From: CAZVAN01 sp964625245
GTDB lineage: Bacteria > Patescibacteriota > Saccharimonadia > Saccharimonadales > UBA10212
Direction of reading: 5' to 3'
DNA length: 34,623 nucleotides
Assembly: GCA_964625245.1 (NCBI GenBank)
Contig: CAZVAN010000006.1
Span: 1-34,623, forward strand
In this document: in pieces, positions 22,994-30,771 of the stretch
Layout of the letters: every line of letters begins with the position of its first letter
Numbering within the stretch: position 1 is the stretch's first letter
Program-made: the position numbers and the translations under genes
Notes under the pieces: model-generated
Told to the model about the DNA's origin: nothing
The model's database searches: none
The model's input: the letters and a program-made list of their open reading frames with translations, nothing else

Positions 22994-23479
22994 ATGAAGA
23001 AGCCAGCCTACTTCAGTAAAGGCTTTGTCTTTTTTCTAATTAGCGTCATTTTTTTGTGGGGAGTTTGTGCCTGGATAATAGTGAGCTCACACAAGTCGCC
23101 GCCTGCATGCAGCGAGAAATATCGCCAAGATAAAACTATAACTACCAATGGGCATAAACTGCATGCCCAGACCGCCATAAATTCTCAGCAACAGGAAACA
23201 GGCCTTGGTGTCCGGGCATGTCTTGGCCCGGACCAGGCTATGCTGTTTATTTTCGACAAGCCCGGGTACTATCCATTCTGGATGAAAGACATGAAGTTCA
23301 GCTTAGACATAGTCTGGGCTTCGGGTAATAAGCAGGTAGTTGATATTCAAAAAAATATAGCACCCGCAACTTATCCTAAAAGTTTCGTAAATTCCAAGTT
23401 AGCCAAGTACGTGATTGAACTGCGCGCCGGGCAGGCCGACTCGTTGGGCATAAAAACCGGCACCAACCTCAGCTTCTAA
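22994..23479 (+). CDS. DUF192 family exported protein
   Basis: A 161-residue protein with a signal anchor at about residues 11-31 (FVFFLISVIFLWGVCAWIIV) and an outside DUF192 domain. The hallmarks are GLGVRACLGPDQAMLFIF (71-88), FWMKDMKFSLDIVW (95-108), and AKYVIELRAGQADSLGIKTG near the end. The fold is a small beta barrel with no confirmed function. Two Cys (in PPACSEK and RACLG) could pair outside the cell. It comes 10 bases after rimK and is probably co-transcribed. Confidence 0.88.
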   Translation: MKKPAYFSKGFVFFLISVIFLWGVCAWIIVSSHKSPPACSEKYRQDKTITTNGHKLHAQTAINSQQQETGLGVRACLGPDQAMLFIFDKPGYYPFWMKDMKFSLDIVWASGNKQVVDIQKNIAPATYPKSFVNSKLAKYVIELRAGQADSLGIKTGTNLSF

Positions 23480-23568
23480 AATTTTGGCATAATTAACCCA
23501 AGGTGTGGGTATTAGTCGGCCAAAAACATAGCTATTAAGCTAAAGCTAAAATTGCTAGAATTACACTT

Positions 23569-24051
23569 ATGAATAGTGTGCTTCTAATAGTTCTGATTTT
23601 GCTGCCGGTAGGGCTGGCCTATTTTCTTAAGAGCAGCGGAGCCCTAGCTTTTTTAGCGCTTTGCGGCGGCTTTACGGCTATGACGCTCTCGGGCAGTGAT
23701 ATCATCCAACTGGTCGGCAAAACGCAGATAACGTCGTTAACCTCCAGTAACGTGGACTTGGCACTTTTGATAGTGCCGCTGCTTCTAACCTTACTGCTTA
23801 CCCACAGGTCGGCTTCCACTCAGACGCTTTGGCAAACGCTCCACCTAACCTGCGCCTTACTGGCCGGCGGCATGTTAGCCATAGTCGCCGTGCCAATGCT
23901 GAGTGATATTTTAAATACTAGCTATTCCAATTCAGCAATCTGGCAAGACCTGCAAAAAGCCCAGAGTTATATAATTGGCATCGGCTTGCTGCTTAGTCTG
24001 GTTCTCATTTGGTTCAGCTCTCCAAAGCACCCAGGCAAAAAACATAAATGA
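23569..24051 (+). CDS. Uncharacterised polytopic membrane protein
   Basis: A 160-residue protein with about five membrane helices (residues 3-19, 24-44, 63-80, 89-111, 135-150), a short loop between the last two (SNSAIWQDLQKAQ) and a basic C-terminal tail (KHPGKKHK). No family recognised. TAGAAT (23556-23561) ends 7 bases before the ATG, but the -35 region (TATTAA) is weak. The stop is TGA. It lies 85 bases upstream of tRNA-Lys and has no obvious partner. Confidence 0.75.
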   Translation: MNSVLLIVLILLPVGLAYFLKSSGALAFLALCGGFTAMTLSGSDIIQLVGKTQITSLTSSNVDLALLIVPLLLTLLLTHRSASTQTLWQTLHLTCALLAGGMLAIVAVPMLSDILNTSYSNSAIWQDLQKAQSYIIGIGLLLSLVLIWFSSPKHPGKKHK

Positions 24052-24068
24052 CCTAAGAAGTTACTGGG

Positions 24069-24096
24069 TTGACTTTTTAGATATAAAACAGATAAT
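24069..24096 (+). promoter_or_regulatory. Promoter of tRNA-Lys
   Basis: TTGACT (24069-24074), 16 bases, GATAAT (24091-24096). The start would be near 24103, leaving a leader of about 33 bases that contains a perfect hairpin (GTTGCT/AGCAAC, 24114-24132) just before the mature 5' end. Confidence 0.6.
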
Positions 24097-24135
24097 CTAA
24101 GGTGTTATTCCGCGTTGCTTTTACGTAGCAACTTC

Positions 24136-24211
24136 GGGCCCATAGCTCAGTTGGTAGAGCAGAGGCCTTTTAAGCCTCGTGTCCCGGGTTCGAGCCCCGG
24201 TGGGCCCTCCA
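24136..24211 (+). tRNA. tRNA-Lys (anticodon TTT)
   Basis: It folds completely. The acceptor stem is GGGCCCA/TGGGCCC, the D-stem GCTC/GAGC, the anticodon stem GAGGC/GCCTC with loop CTTTTAA (anticodon TTT at 24169-24171), the variable loop GTGTC, and the T-stem CCGGG/CCCGG with TTCGAGC loop. Discriminator T (24208) is followed by an encoded CCA (24209-24211). It has its own promoter and terminator. Confidence 0.97.
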
Positions 24212-24218
24212 CAACAAC

Positions 24219-24243
24219 AGTCGATTTTTATGATCGACTTTTT
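24219..24243 (+). terminator. Terminator of tRNA-Lys
   Basis: AGTCGAT (24219-24225) pairs with ATCGACT (24233-24239), with a 7-base loop, followed by a run of five T. Confidence 0.88.
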
Positions 24244-24277
24244 GTATAAGGTGATTTTATAGAGATTATCGCGCCGT

Positions 24278-24307
24278 TTGTAATGCTAATGGTTTATCTA
24301 TTACAAT
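24278..24307 (+). promoter_or_regulatory. Promoter of the 452-residue membrane protein
   Basis: TTGTAA (24278-24283), 18 bases, TACAAT (24302-24307). It leaves a leader of about 9 bases before the ATG at 24324. The two boxes also form an inverted repeat (TTGTAAT/ATTACAA). Confidence 0.6.
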
Positions 24308-24323
24308 ACGATTAATAAATAGT

Positions 24324-25682
24324 ATGGAAAATAATAATTCCAATACACCGATTACTCCGATTCCTCCCACCCAGCCACCGCAGCCCCAATTTAATCAGGC
24401 CCCATCTACAACGCCAGTTGTGAATATTCCTCCTCCGGACACGGCCACTGACTACCCTCCAGAACCCGCATATCCAACAATAGAAAATACTACCAGCGCT
24501 AGTCCTGCCAGTATTGATGAAGACGACGGCAATATAAAGTTTCGGTATTTGCTTATTCACGTAGCGGCAGCGTTTCTTTGCGGAGCCATATTTATAGACT
24601 TGTGGCTAAAGTATGTCTTAAAGCTAACCCACGGTGACTCTGGGCTATCTTGTTCGCCAAGTAGTTTAATATGCGGAAACGGCTTCTTAAGCTTCTTGGC
24701 ATATGCAGCTCCTCTATTTCTTATAGTCGGGGTTCTGGTAAGCGTAAAATTAAGCCAATTCAAAGCTCTTACGGCCTATCTTTATTCTTCAATTACTCTG
24801 AGCTCATATTTTTTAGTTATCAACTACTTCGGTTTCTACGCATCGAGCATAGATAAGTTCTCGTGGCTTTACCTTCACCCAAACACACTAGTTATTATCG
24901 CGCCAGCTACTGTAGCGGCTGTAACGGCCGGCCTTGTTTTGATGCTACAGAAATTACCACTGAGGCATATATCGGGCCTACTTAGTCTTTTACTTATTCC
25001 TACCATTGTTATTGCCTACATAGTTGTCCCGGGCCAAGCTAAAAAAGCCGTTGCGACTACGAAAAGTCAAACCTACGACAGTATTCTAAAAGAAGATGAG
25101 CAACTTATTAAAACCTCAGACTTTAAAGTCATAAGACCGAAGAATTACTCTGGTCCAGTAGATTTCTTTTCCGGTGGCACCGCTGAATTAATTACGGACG
25201 AGAAAAACGATAAAAAAATGGTGTACTTTTTAGCTCATAGCGAAGTAAATAGCGGCAGCTACAATAGCTACAGTATGTTTGAAAAGAATATTCACCCATC
25301 ATTTAATCCCCCTAAAAACTGCGGTTCGCCTGAAGACTCTACCGAGCTTAGTATAGTTTATGCTTGCCGGGTTGTATTAACCACCAAAACCGGGCGGAAG
25401 GTCTATGGCTACTGGGACCCAGGAATACTAAAAAGCGTAGGTGTAGATATTAATTCCAAAGAAGTGCTACAGATACAGCCAGACGGCTTCTATATTGTAG
25501 TCGGCAGCACACAGTTGAGCTTTTCGGATAACTGGAGGGATCTTAAGTCACAAAGCCCCATAACACCGACAGTCATGGAAGATTTTGTCGATAGTTTGCA
25601 GCCAGTGGCCGATAACGAGATACACGACTTTGTTACAAATAACGTGCTTGGGACTAAAGCCTCAAACGGCATAAAAGATTAG
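24324..25682 (+). CDS. Uncharacterised membrane protein with Pro-rich N terminus and outside domain
   Basis: A 452-residue protein with three parts. Residues 1-70 are disordered and rich in Pro/Thr/Asn (PITPIPPTQPPQPQF). Residues 72-235 hold about five membrane helices (LLIHVAAAFLCGAIFIDLW, SFLAYAAPLFLIVGVLV, LIIAPATVAAVTAGLVLML and others). The C-terminal 215 residues are soluble and probably outside, with aromatic strands (DGFYIVVGSTQLSFSDNW), two Cys that may pair (NCGSPED, YACRVV), and an AFXX-like SLQPVADNE ending. Family unknown. It is first in its unit, with a good promoter and a short leader, and converges with the MarP-like gene, 17 bases apart. Confidence 0.75.
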   Translation: MENNNSNTPITPIPPTQPPQPQFNQAPSTTPVVNIPPPDTATDYPPEPAYPTIENTTSASPASIDEDDGNIKFRYLLIHVAAAFLCGAIFIDLWLKYVLKLTHGDSGLSCSPSSLICGNGFLSFLAYAAPLFLIVGVLVSVKLSQFKALTAYLYSSITLSSYFLVINYFGFYASSIDKFSWLYLHPNTLVIIAPATVAAVTAGLVLMLQKLPLRHISGLLSLLLIPTIVIAYIVVPGQAKKAVATTKSQTYDSILKEDEQLIKTSDFKVIRPKNYSGPVDFFSGGTAELITDEKNDKKMVYFLAHSEVNSGSYNSYSMFEKNIHPSFNPPKNCGSPEDSTELSIVYACRVVLTTKTGRKVYGYWDPGILKSVGVDINSKEVLQIQPDGFYIVVGSTQLSFSDNWRDLKSQSPITPTVMEDFVDSLQPVADNEIHDFVTNNVLGTKASNGIKD

Positions 25683-25699
25683 CTGGTTTTTTCCGACGC

Positions 25700-26857
25700 T
25701 TAATAATACCTAATACCCACGTCACAAAAATCTGTGCGGGTGGGAATCAACTTGTGCTTTGCTTCATTGGTTATAGCACCGGCTAGTTGTGAGTCTATGG
25801 CAAAGGTTGTTGTGCGGCCAGCCGATACTACGCCTATGACCTTTCCGTCGAGGTCGAATACCGGGCCTCCGGAATTACCGGGCTGGGTAGGGTTGTCTAG
25901 CTCAATAATATCTTGGGAGGTTAATTTTGTGTTCCTTGAAATAAATGTGTTGTCATCAATAACCTTTGCAGCTAGCATTTGCAGATCACCGCCGCCGGGA
26001 TAACCAACCATAATAGCCGCCGTCCCAATAGGAGCTTTTTTAGCAGATAAGGTTAGTGGTGGATCCGATATAAACTTTGAAAATAAAATAGCTATATCCT
26101 TGTCGTAATTAATTAGAATGGGTGTGGCTGGGTATGAGCCTGAGTGATCGCTAATATATATAGTGCTCGCACCCGTAACAACATGGGCATTTGTCAAAAC
26201 TAGATTTTCGCCAACCATAAAGCCAGAACCAAAACCAAGTCCAACACAGGACTTGCCCGAGATTTTAACCACAGAAGCCGCGGCAGAATCAATGACTGCC
26301 TGAAATTTGCCGCCGTTATGGATATTGTTATAGGTAAGAGCGACATAATCATAGGCCAGGTGCAATTTCAAGAATTGGCTGGGATCAATTTTCCCGGCCT
26401 GGCTTTGCAGAGGTGTAGATGGTGCAAACCGGTTGGTTAGCATCATTATGGTTGAGCCTTGTGACACAAACTGCAATCCCAGTACGGGGATATATATGAA
26501 GGTCTGGGAAAGAATCACCACAGCAGTTATTGACACTAGAATCCTGTAAGGCAGAGAAAGCCATCTATCTGCTTTGAAAAATTCTGGTGGGTGAAGTCTG
26601 TCACCAAGCAGGGCGTAGCTATATCTACCAAGCAAAAGTCCTAAGAAGCAAAATGTTCCGATGAAAATTAACGTCAAAATGCCTTTACGTAAATCTGAAG
26701 GCATCTGTCCGGCAAGCCGGGCAGCCAGCCAGATGGCAAAACAGTAGCCAACGATGAGCCCGATGGTTTTAAAGAACGATTCAATAAAGCCATGTCCGCG
26801 GGTATAGACAAAAAGAATGCAGAGCCCGACTATAATGCAAAAATCAATTACATTCAT
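25700..26857 (-). CDS. MarP-like membrane serine protease (CvpA domain plus trypsin-like domain)
   Basis: A 385-residue protein. Residues 1-135 form four membrane helices of the CvpA type. The rest is a chymotrypsin/HtrA-type protease outside the membrane, with His225 (TNAHVV), Asp254 (KDIAIL) and Ser329 (QPGNSGGPVF). No PDZ domain follows. Cys204 and Cys378 flank the protease domain as Cys214 and Cys395 do in Mycobacterium tuberculosis MarP, whose triad is His235, Asp264, Ser343. The spacing agrees closely. MarP cleaves periplasmic targets and protects against acid and oxidative stress. Here it may process cell-wall enzymes. It is transcribed alone and faces the comEC gene divergently across 137 bases, in which I see no clear promoter. 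Confidence 0.9.
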   Translation of the reverse strand: MNVIDFCIIVGLCILFVYTRGHGFIESFFKTIGLIVGYCFAIWLAARLAGQMPSDLRKGILTLIFIGTFCFLGLLLGRYSYALLGDRLHPPEFFKADRWLSLPYRILVSITAVVILSQTFIYIPVLGLQFVSQGSTIMMLTNRFAPSTPLQSQAGKIDPSQFLKLHLAYDYVALTYNNIHNGGKFQAVIDSAAASVVKISGKSCVGLGFGSGFMVGENLVLTNAHVVTGASTIYISDHSGSYPATPILINYDKDIAILFSKFISDPPLTLSAKKAPIGTAAIMVGYPGGGDLQMLAAKVIDDNTFISRNTKLTSQDIIELDNPTQPGNSGGPVFDLDGKVIGVVSAGRTTTFAIDSQLAGAITNEAKHKLIPTRTDFCDVGIRYY

Positions 26858-26994
26858 GTTAAATGCTTGAGCTTAGTCTATTACAAACGCTAGAAGATGG
26901 GAATCAGACTGAAAATCGCGTGACTATAAAAAACCATTTAGACGTAGCTTAAGCAATTAATTATTTGGCGAATTTATGTAATTATTAGCGGGCT

Positions 26995-28422
26995 ATGCGG
27001 CGGTTCCGAAGAACTACGCTTATAATTGTGGGCTGTTTTTCTGTGCTGGCTGGCCTTGGCTTATCTAGAATAATTTATTTGGAAGCGGTCTGGTGGATGA
27101 TAGTCTTTCTGCCGGCATTGTTTCTGCTGCGCCGGAAGAACTTGGCCAGCCTTATGCTGGTCATTATTGTAGGACTCGGTCTCGGCCTGTGGCGGGGCGG
27201 CATCTATATGGGTAAACTGGCTGAAAACAAACATTTGTCCGGTCAGAAAGTGACGATTCAAGCAACATCTACTTCTGACGCAGTTTACGCTGCCCGTTCA
27301 CAGCTGGAATTCACGGCTACGGATGTAAAATTAGTTGAACCGAGTGAACAAAAATTAGCCGGAAGTTTTAAAATCAGCGGTTTTGGGGTACCAATGGTTT
27401 ACCGTGGTGACCAGGTCCAGGTAACAGGCAAGGTTTTTCCGATGCGTGGTAGTAACCAGGCCCGAATGGCCTATACGCAAATAAGCGTGGTCGGCATAGG
27501 TGACCAATGGTTCAATAAACTCAACCGAAACTTTAGCACCGGAATGGAAAATGCTCTACCGGAGCCTCAAGCTTCGTTTGCTCTAGGTCTTTTAATCGGT
27601 CAGCGCACAAACTTACCCCAGAGCATCATCACCCAATTAACCATGGTTAGCCTGGTCCACATAGTAGCCGTTTCGGGCTATAACTTAACAATATTGGTAC
27701 GCGGTGTCCAAAGATTAAAACTGAATAGTAAATATCAAAAAACGCTCTTGTCCTTAGTCTTGATTTGCTCATTTGTTCTGGTGACCGGGTTCAGCGCGTC
27801 TATCGTGCGGGCAGCGATAGTCTCAATTTTGAGCCTGTGGGCTTGGTATTATGGCCGGGATCTGAGACCTCTGCTCTTAATTGCTTTTGCGGCTGCAACA
27901 ACCGGACTGTTTAACCCGTTTTATGTTTGGAGCGATATTGGTTGGTATCTATCGTTCCTAGCGTTTTTCGGAGTCCTAATAATTGCTCCACTGATTGTCT
28001 CCAGGTTGTTTTCAAGGCCACCTAAACTACTAACCATGGTTTTAATAGAAACACTCTGTGCCGAGATTATGACCCTGCCGCTAATAATGATGGTTTTTGG
28101 GCAGATGTCACTTATTGGTCTGCTGGCCAACTTATTGGTCGTACCCTTAATACCTTGGGCAATGCTGTTATCAGCGGTCACGGCCATAGCTGGAGCTGCC
28201 GTTCCAGAATTGGCTGGCTGGGTAGCTTGGCCAGCTCACTTGCTGCTAACTTATATGCTAGATGTTGTCCATATACTGGCTAGTATTCCATCGATTTTTC
28301 TGCACGTTAGCATCAATCCAACTTTGATGATTAGCTCCTATGCGCTGATTGTTGTTTTGGTCTTGATTGGCCACAAAAGACTAAAAAACAAAGGGTTGAT
28401 ATTAAAGAAGAGCTTCAAATAA
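26995..28422 (+). CDS. comEC: ComEC/Rec2-family DNA uptake channel, short form
   Basis: A 475-residue polytopic membrane protein. An N-terminal membrane region (residues 8-65) leads into an OB-like domain (about 80-165, KVTIQATSTSD, GDQVQVTGKV), then the competence domain with HIVAVSGYNLTILV (220-233), the ComEC signature, GFSASIVRAAIVSIL and a helix bundle to the end. ComEC usually continues with a metallo-beta-lactamase-like domain, but this one stops after the competence domain. It should pass single-stranded DNA through the membrane. The organism may use this for natural competence. No other com gene is nearby. yebC follows after 27 bases with its own promoter. Confidence 0.9.
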   Translation: MRRFRRTTLIIVGCFSVLAGLGLSRIIYLEAVWWMIVFLPALFLLRRKNLASLMLVIIVGLGLGLWRGGIYMGKLAENKHLSGQKVTIQATSTSDAVYAARSQLEFTATDVKLVEPSEQKLAGSFKISGFGVPMVYRGDQVQVTGKVFPMRGSNQARMAYTQISVVGIGDQWFNKLNRNFSTGMENALPEPQASFALGLLIGQRTNLPQSIITQLTMVSLVHIVAVSGYNLTILVRGVQRLKLNSKYQKTLLSLVLICSFVLVTGFSASIVRAAIVSILSLWAWYYGRDLRPLLLIAFAAATTGLFNPFYVWSDIGWYLSFLAFFGVLIIAPLIVSRLFSRPPKLLTMVLIETLCAEIMTLPLIMMVFGQMSLIGLLANLLVVPLIPWAMLLSAVTAIAGAAVPELAGWVAWPAHLLLTYMLDVVHILASIPSIFLHVSINPTLMISSYALIVVLVLIGHKRLKNKGLILKKSFK

Positions 28423-28442
28423 CACCTTAAAAATGTTAAAAT
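28414..28442 (+). promoter_or_regulatory. Promoter of yebC, leaderless geometry
   Basis: TTCAAA (28414-28419), 17 bases, TAAAAT (28437-28442), then 7 bases to the ATG at 28450. The -35 box is identical to that of lepA and overlaps the end of comEC. Confidence 0.7.
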
Positions 28443-28449
28443 AACAGAT

Positions 28450-29175
28450 ATGTCAGGACATTCTAAATGGTCTACAATCAAGCGCCAAAAGGGTGTTAAT
28501 GACGCAAAGCGTGGGGCCGTGTTTACAAAACTTGGTAAACAGTTAGCAATTGCTGCTCGCGGCGGAACTAACCCAGCCACTAATTCGGCGCTGGCCATGG
28601 CTATAGAAAAAGCCAAGAGCGCAAACATGCCTATGAACAATATTGAACGCTCCATTCAGCGGGCTGCCGATAAAGACGCGGCCGCACTTGAAGAGATTAC
28701 GTACGAGGGCTATGGTCCGGGAGGCGTAGCGATCATGGTAGACGTGGCCACTGATAATAAAAACCGCACCTATCCGGAAGTCCGCCTGGCATTTACCAAA
28801 AACGGCGGAAATATGGCCGAACCCGGTAGCGTAGCCTTTCATTTTAGCCACAAAGGCCAAGTTAGAGTTAAAGGTAGCGGGGAAGAGTTGCTGCTTCAAG
28901 CACTGGATGCCGGTGCCGAAGACGTAGTCGAGGAAGGCGATGAACTGGTAGTCTATACCGCTCCAGGAGATTTAGCCAAAGTTCGCCAAAGCCTCACCGA
29001 TGTTGGATCTGAAGTTCTGGAAGCTGAACTCACCTATGCGCCAAACAATACTCTGGAAATTACAGATAGAGAAACTGCCCGTAAAGTTATAAATTTGATG
29101 AATGCATTGGAAGACCTAGATGATGTCACCAACACCTATACTAACTTCGATATAGCCGAGAATGTGGATGTCTAA
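28450..29175 (+). CDS. yebC: YebC/PmpR family protein
   Basis: A 241-residue cytoplasmic protein. The N terminus MSGHSKWSTIKRQKG and DAKRGAVFTKLGKQL are the family signature, followed by NPATNSALAMAIEKAKSANMPMNNIERSIQRA and the second and third domains (YEGYGPGGVAIMVD, NGGNMAEPGSVAFHF, DDVTNTYTNFDI). The family was described as DNA-binding regulators, and YebC has been reported to relieve ribosome stalling at proline-rich stretches. Length is normal. yebC often lies next to ruvCAB, and here two other genes lie between it and ruvC. It is the lead gene with a leaderless-type promoter. Confidence 0.97.
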   Translation: MSGHSKWSTIKRQKGVNDAKRGAVFTKLGKQLAIAARGGTNPATNSALAMAIEKAKSANMPMNNIERSIQRAADKDAAALEEITYEGYGPGGVAIMVDVATDNKNRTYPEVRLAFTKNGGNMAEPGSVAFHFSHKGQVRVKGSGEELLLQALDAGAEDVVEEGDELVVYTAPGDLAKVRQSLTDVGSEVLEAELTYAPNNTLEITDRETARKVINLMNALEDLDDVTNTYTNFDIAENVDV

Positions 29176-29650
29176 AACCGTTATATGTAAAGACGTAGAT
29201 GGTAAGGAATATGAGGTGCTTGTTGAGCAATTGCAATGGCGCCCAACAGCGTATGGCATTGTGGTAAAAGATGGCAAAATTCTTCTGTCAAAACAATTTG
29301 GCGAGAGATTTGATTTACCGGGAGGGGGCCTAGACCTAGGAGAATTACCGGAAGAAGGTGTAATCCGTGAGATTAAAGAAGAAACAGGAATAGATACAAA
29401 AAATCCAAAACTGATCAGTTTCATTAACAGCTTTTTCTACTCTGATCATGCGGAAAAGGAATCATACCAATGCCTCATCTTTTATTACTCGTGCGAATTT
29501 GTTGGGGGCGAATTGTCTACTGATGGTTTTGACGAATGGGAAAAGCAATACGCTCAGATGGCTGAATGGATCCCGCTGGAACGGCTTGATGAACTTGGCA
29601 TAGCAAGTTCTGTAGACTGTCGCCCGTTTGTAAAAAAGGCTCTAAAGTAA
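29162..29650 (+). CDS. Nudix hydrolase
   Basis: A 162-residue cytoplasmic hydrolase of nucleoside-diphosphate-linked compounds. The full Nudix box reads G-x5-E-x7-REIKEETGI (about residues 56-78, LPGGGLDLGEL to EETGI). It overlaps the end of yebC by 14 bases. An ATG at 29168 (MSKTVICKD) may be the true start, two codons in. The first 30 residues form a strand pair before the Nudix fold (VKDGKILLSKQ). The substrate cannot be told. A house-cleaning role for damaged nucleotides would fit the Ruv neighbours, but this is only inference. Confidence 0.9.
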   Translation: MWMSKTVICKDVDGKEYEVLVEQLQWRPTAYGIVVKDGKILLSKQFGERFDLPGGGLDLGELPEEGVIREIKEETGIDTKNPKLISFINSFFYSDHAEKESYQCLIFYYSCEFVGGELSTDGFDEWEKQYAQMAEWIPLERLDELGIASSVDCRPFVKKALK

Positions 29651-29651
29651 G

Positions 29652-30293
29652 ATGCAACTTTTTCTATCGTCATACCGAGCGGGTGTGCATGATAAGGAGT
29701 TACTTAAATTTCTAGGTGACGTAAAGAAAATTGCAGTTATCACTAATGCTAAAGACTATAAAACCCCTGAAGGTCGCCGCAAGAGAATAGAGGAAAACTT
29801 TAGCTACTACCGCTCCATCGGCTTAGAGCCGACCGAAGTAGACTTAAGACCATTCTTCCATAAACCAGACGCCGAAAAATTGCTCACGGGGCATAAATTT
29901 ATATGGCTAGCTGGTGGGAACATGTTTCTGCTAAGGCGAGCATTAAGTTACACAGGCCTAGATAAATGGCTCTGTGACGCGGTCCGCAACAACAAAATTA
30001 TACTCGGCGGCGAAAGCGCCGGCGCAATTATCATAGGCCCAACTCTAAAGTATTCAGAGGTTGATACTGACGAGGATAGTCCAAATTACATTCCAGATGG
30101 CTATGACAAAGAGCCTATCTGGGCGGGTTTAAATATTATAGATTTTGTTCCGGTCCCGCATTATCAGACTCCGGATTATATTGGAATTGATGAATACGTT
30201 GAGAACTTGGAGAAAGAAAATATTCCACACGAAAAAATGAGAGACGGCCAGGCTATAGTAATAGACGGGGATAAAGAAGAATTTCTAAAATGA
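29652..30293 (+). CDS. Peptidase S51 family protein (dipeptidase E/cyanophycinase-like)
   Basis: A 213-residue cytoplasmic protein of the class I amidotransferase-like fold. The catalytic Ser lies in GGESAGAIII (near residue 121), preceded by the family's WLAGGNMFLLRRAL (near 86-99). His in VPHYQTPDY (near 173) is the likely triad partner. S51 enzymes cleave Asp-containing dipeptides or cyanophycin-type chains. The start ATG is one base after the Nudix stop. The 3' end overlaps ruvC by 4 bases (ATGA), which shows translational coupling. Confidence 0.87.
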   Translation: MQLFLSSYRAGVHDKELLKFLGDVKKIAVITNAKDYKTPEGRRKRIEENFSYYRSIGLEPTEVDLRPFFHKPDAEKLLTGHKFIWLAGGNMFLLRRALSYTGLDKWLCDAVRNNKIILGGESAGAIIIGPTLKYSEVDTDEDSPNYIPDGYDKEPIWAGLNIIDFVPVPHYQTPDYIGIDEYVENLEKENIPHEKMRDGQAIVIDGDKEEFLK

Positions 30294-30766
30294 TAATTAT
30301 AGGCATTGATCCAGGGACCGGCATTATGGGGTTTGGAGTTATTGATTCTGAAGGAAATAAGGCAACATTAGTAGATGCCGGCATAATAAAAACAGCTGTA
30401 CATCAACCACTAGATGAAAGACTTGAAGAGATTTACACCTGCCTTTGCGAGATAATCGCAGCGACAAAGCCCAAAGTTATGGTGGTCGAGAAACTATTCT
30501 TTGCCCAAAATGTTACTACCGCAATTAGCGTTAGTCACGCCCGGGGTGTGGCCATACTGGCAGGAAAACTAGCCGGGCTGGAGATTGTAGAATACACTCC
30601 CTTACAAATAAAGCAGGCCTTAACAGGTTATGGCCGGGCAGATAAGAACCAGATGCAGCAAATGGTAAAAATCATGCTGGGACTAAAAGAAATTCCTAAG
30701 CCGGATGATTGTGCTGATGCGCTAGCAGCCGCGTTAATGTACACCTCAGTACTTCGTGTAGAATAA
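30290..30766 (+). CDS. ruvC: Holliday junction endonuclease RuvC
   Basis: A 158-residue nuclease that resolves Holliday junctions made in recombination. The catalytic acids are Asp7 (GIDPGTGIMGFG), Glu67 (VVEKLFFAQN), Asp140 and Asp143 (KPDDCADALAAAL), matching Asp7, Glu66, Asp138 and Asp141 of E. coli RuvC. Length is normal. ruvA follows after 5 bases. ruvB is not in the window, although it often follows ruvA. Confidence 0.97.
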   Translation: MIIIGIDPGTGIMGFGVIDSEGNKATLVDAGIIKTAVHQPLDERLEEIYTCLCEIIAATKPKVMVVEKLFFAQNVTTAISVSHARGVAILAGKLAGLEIVEYTPLQIKQALTGYGRADKNQMQQMVKIMLGLKEIPKPDDCADALAAALMYTSVLRVE

Positions 30767-30771
30767 AAGGA

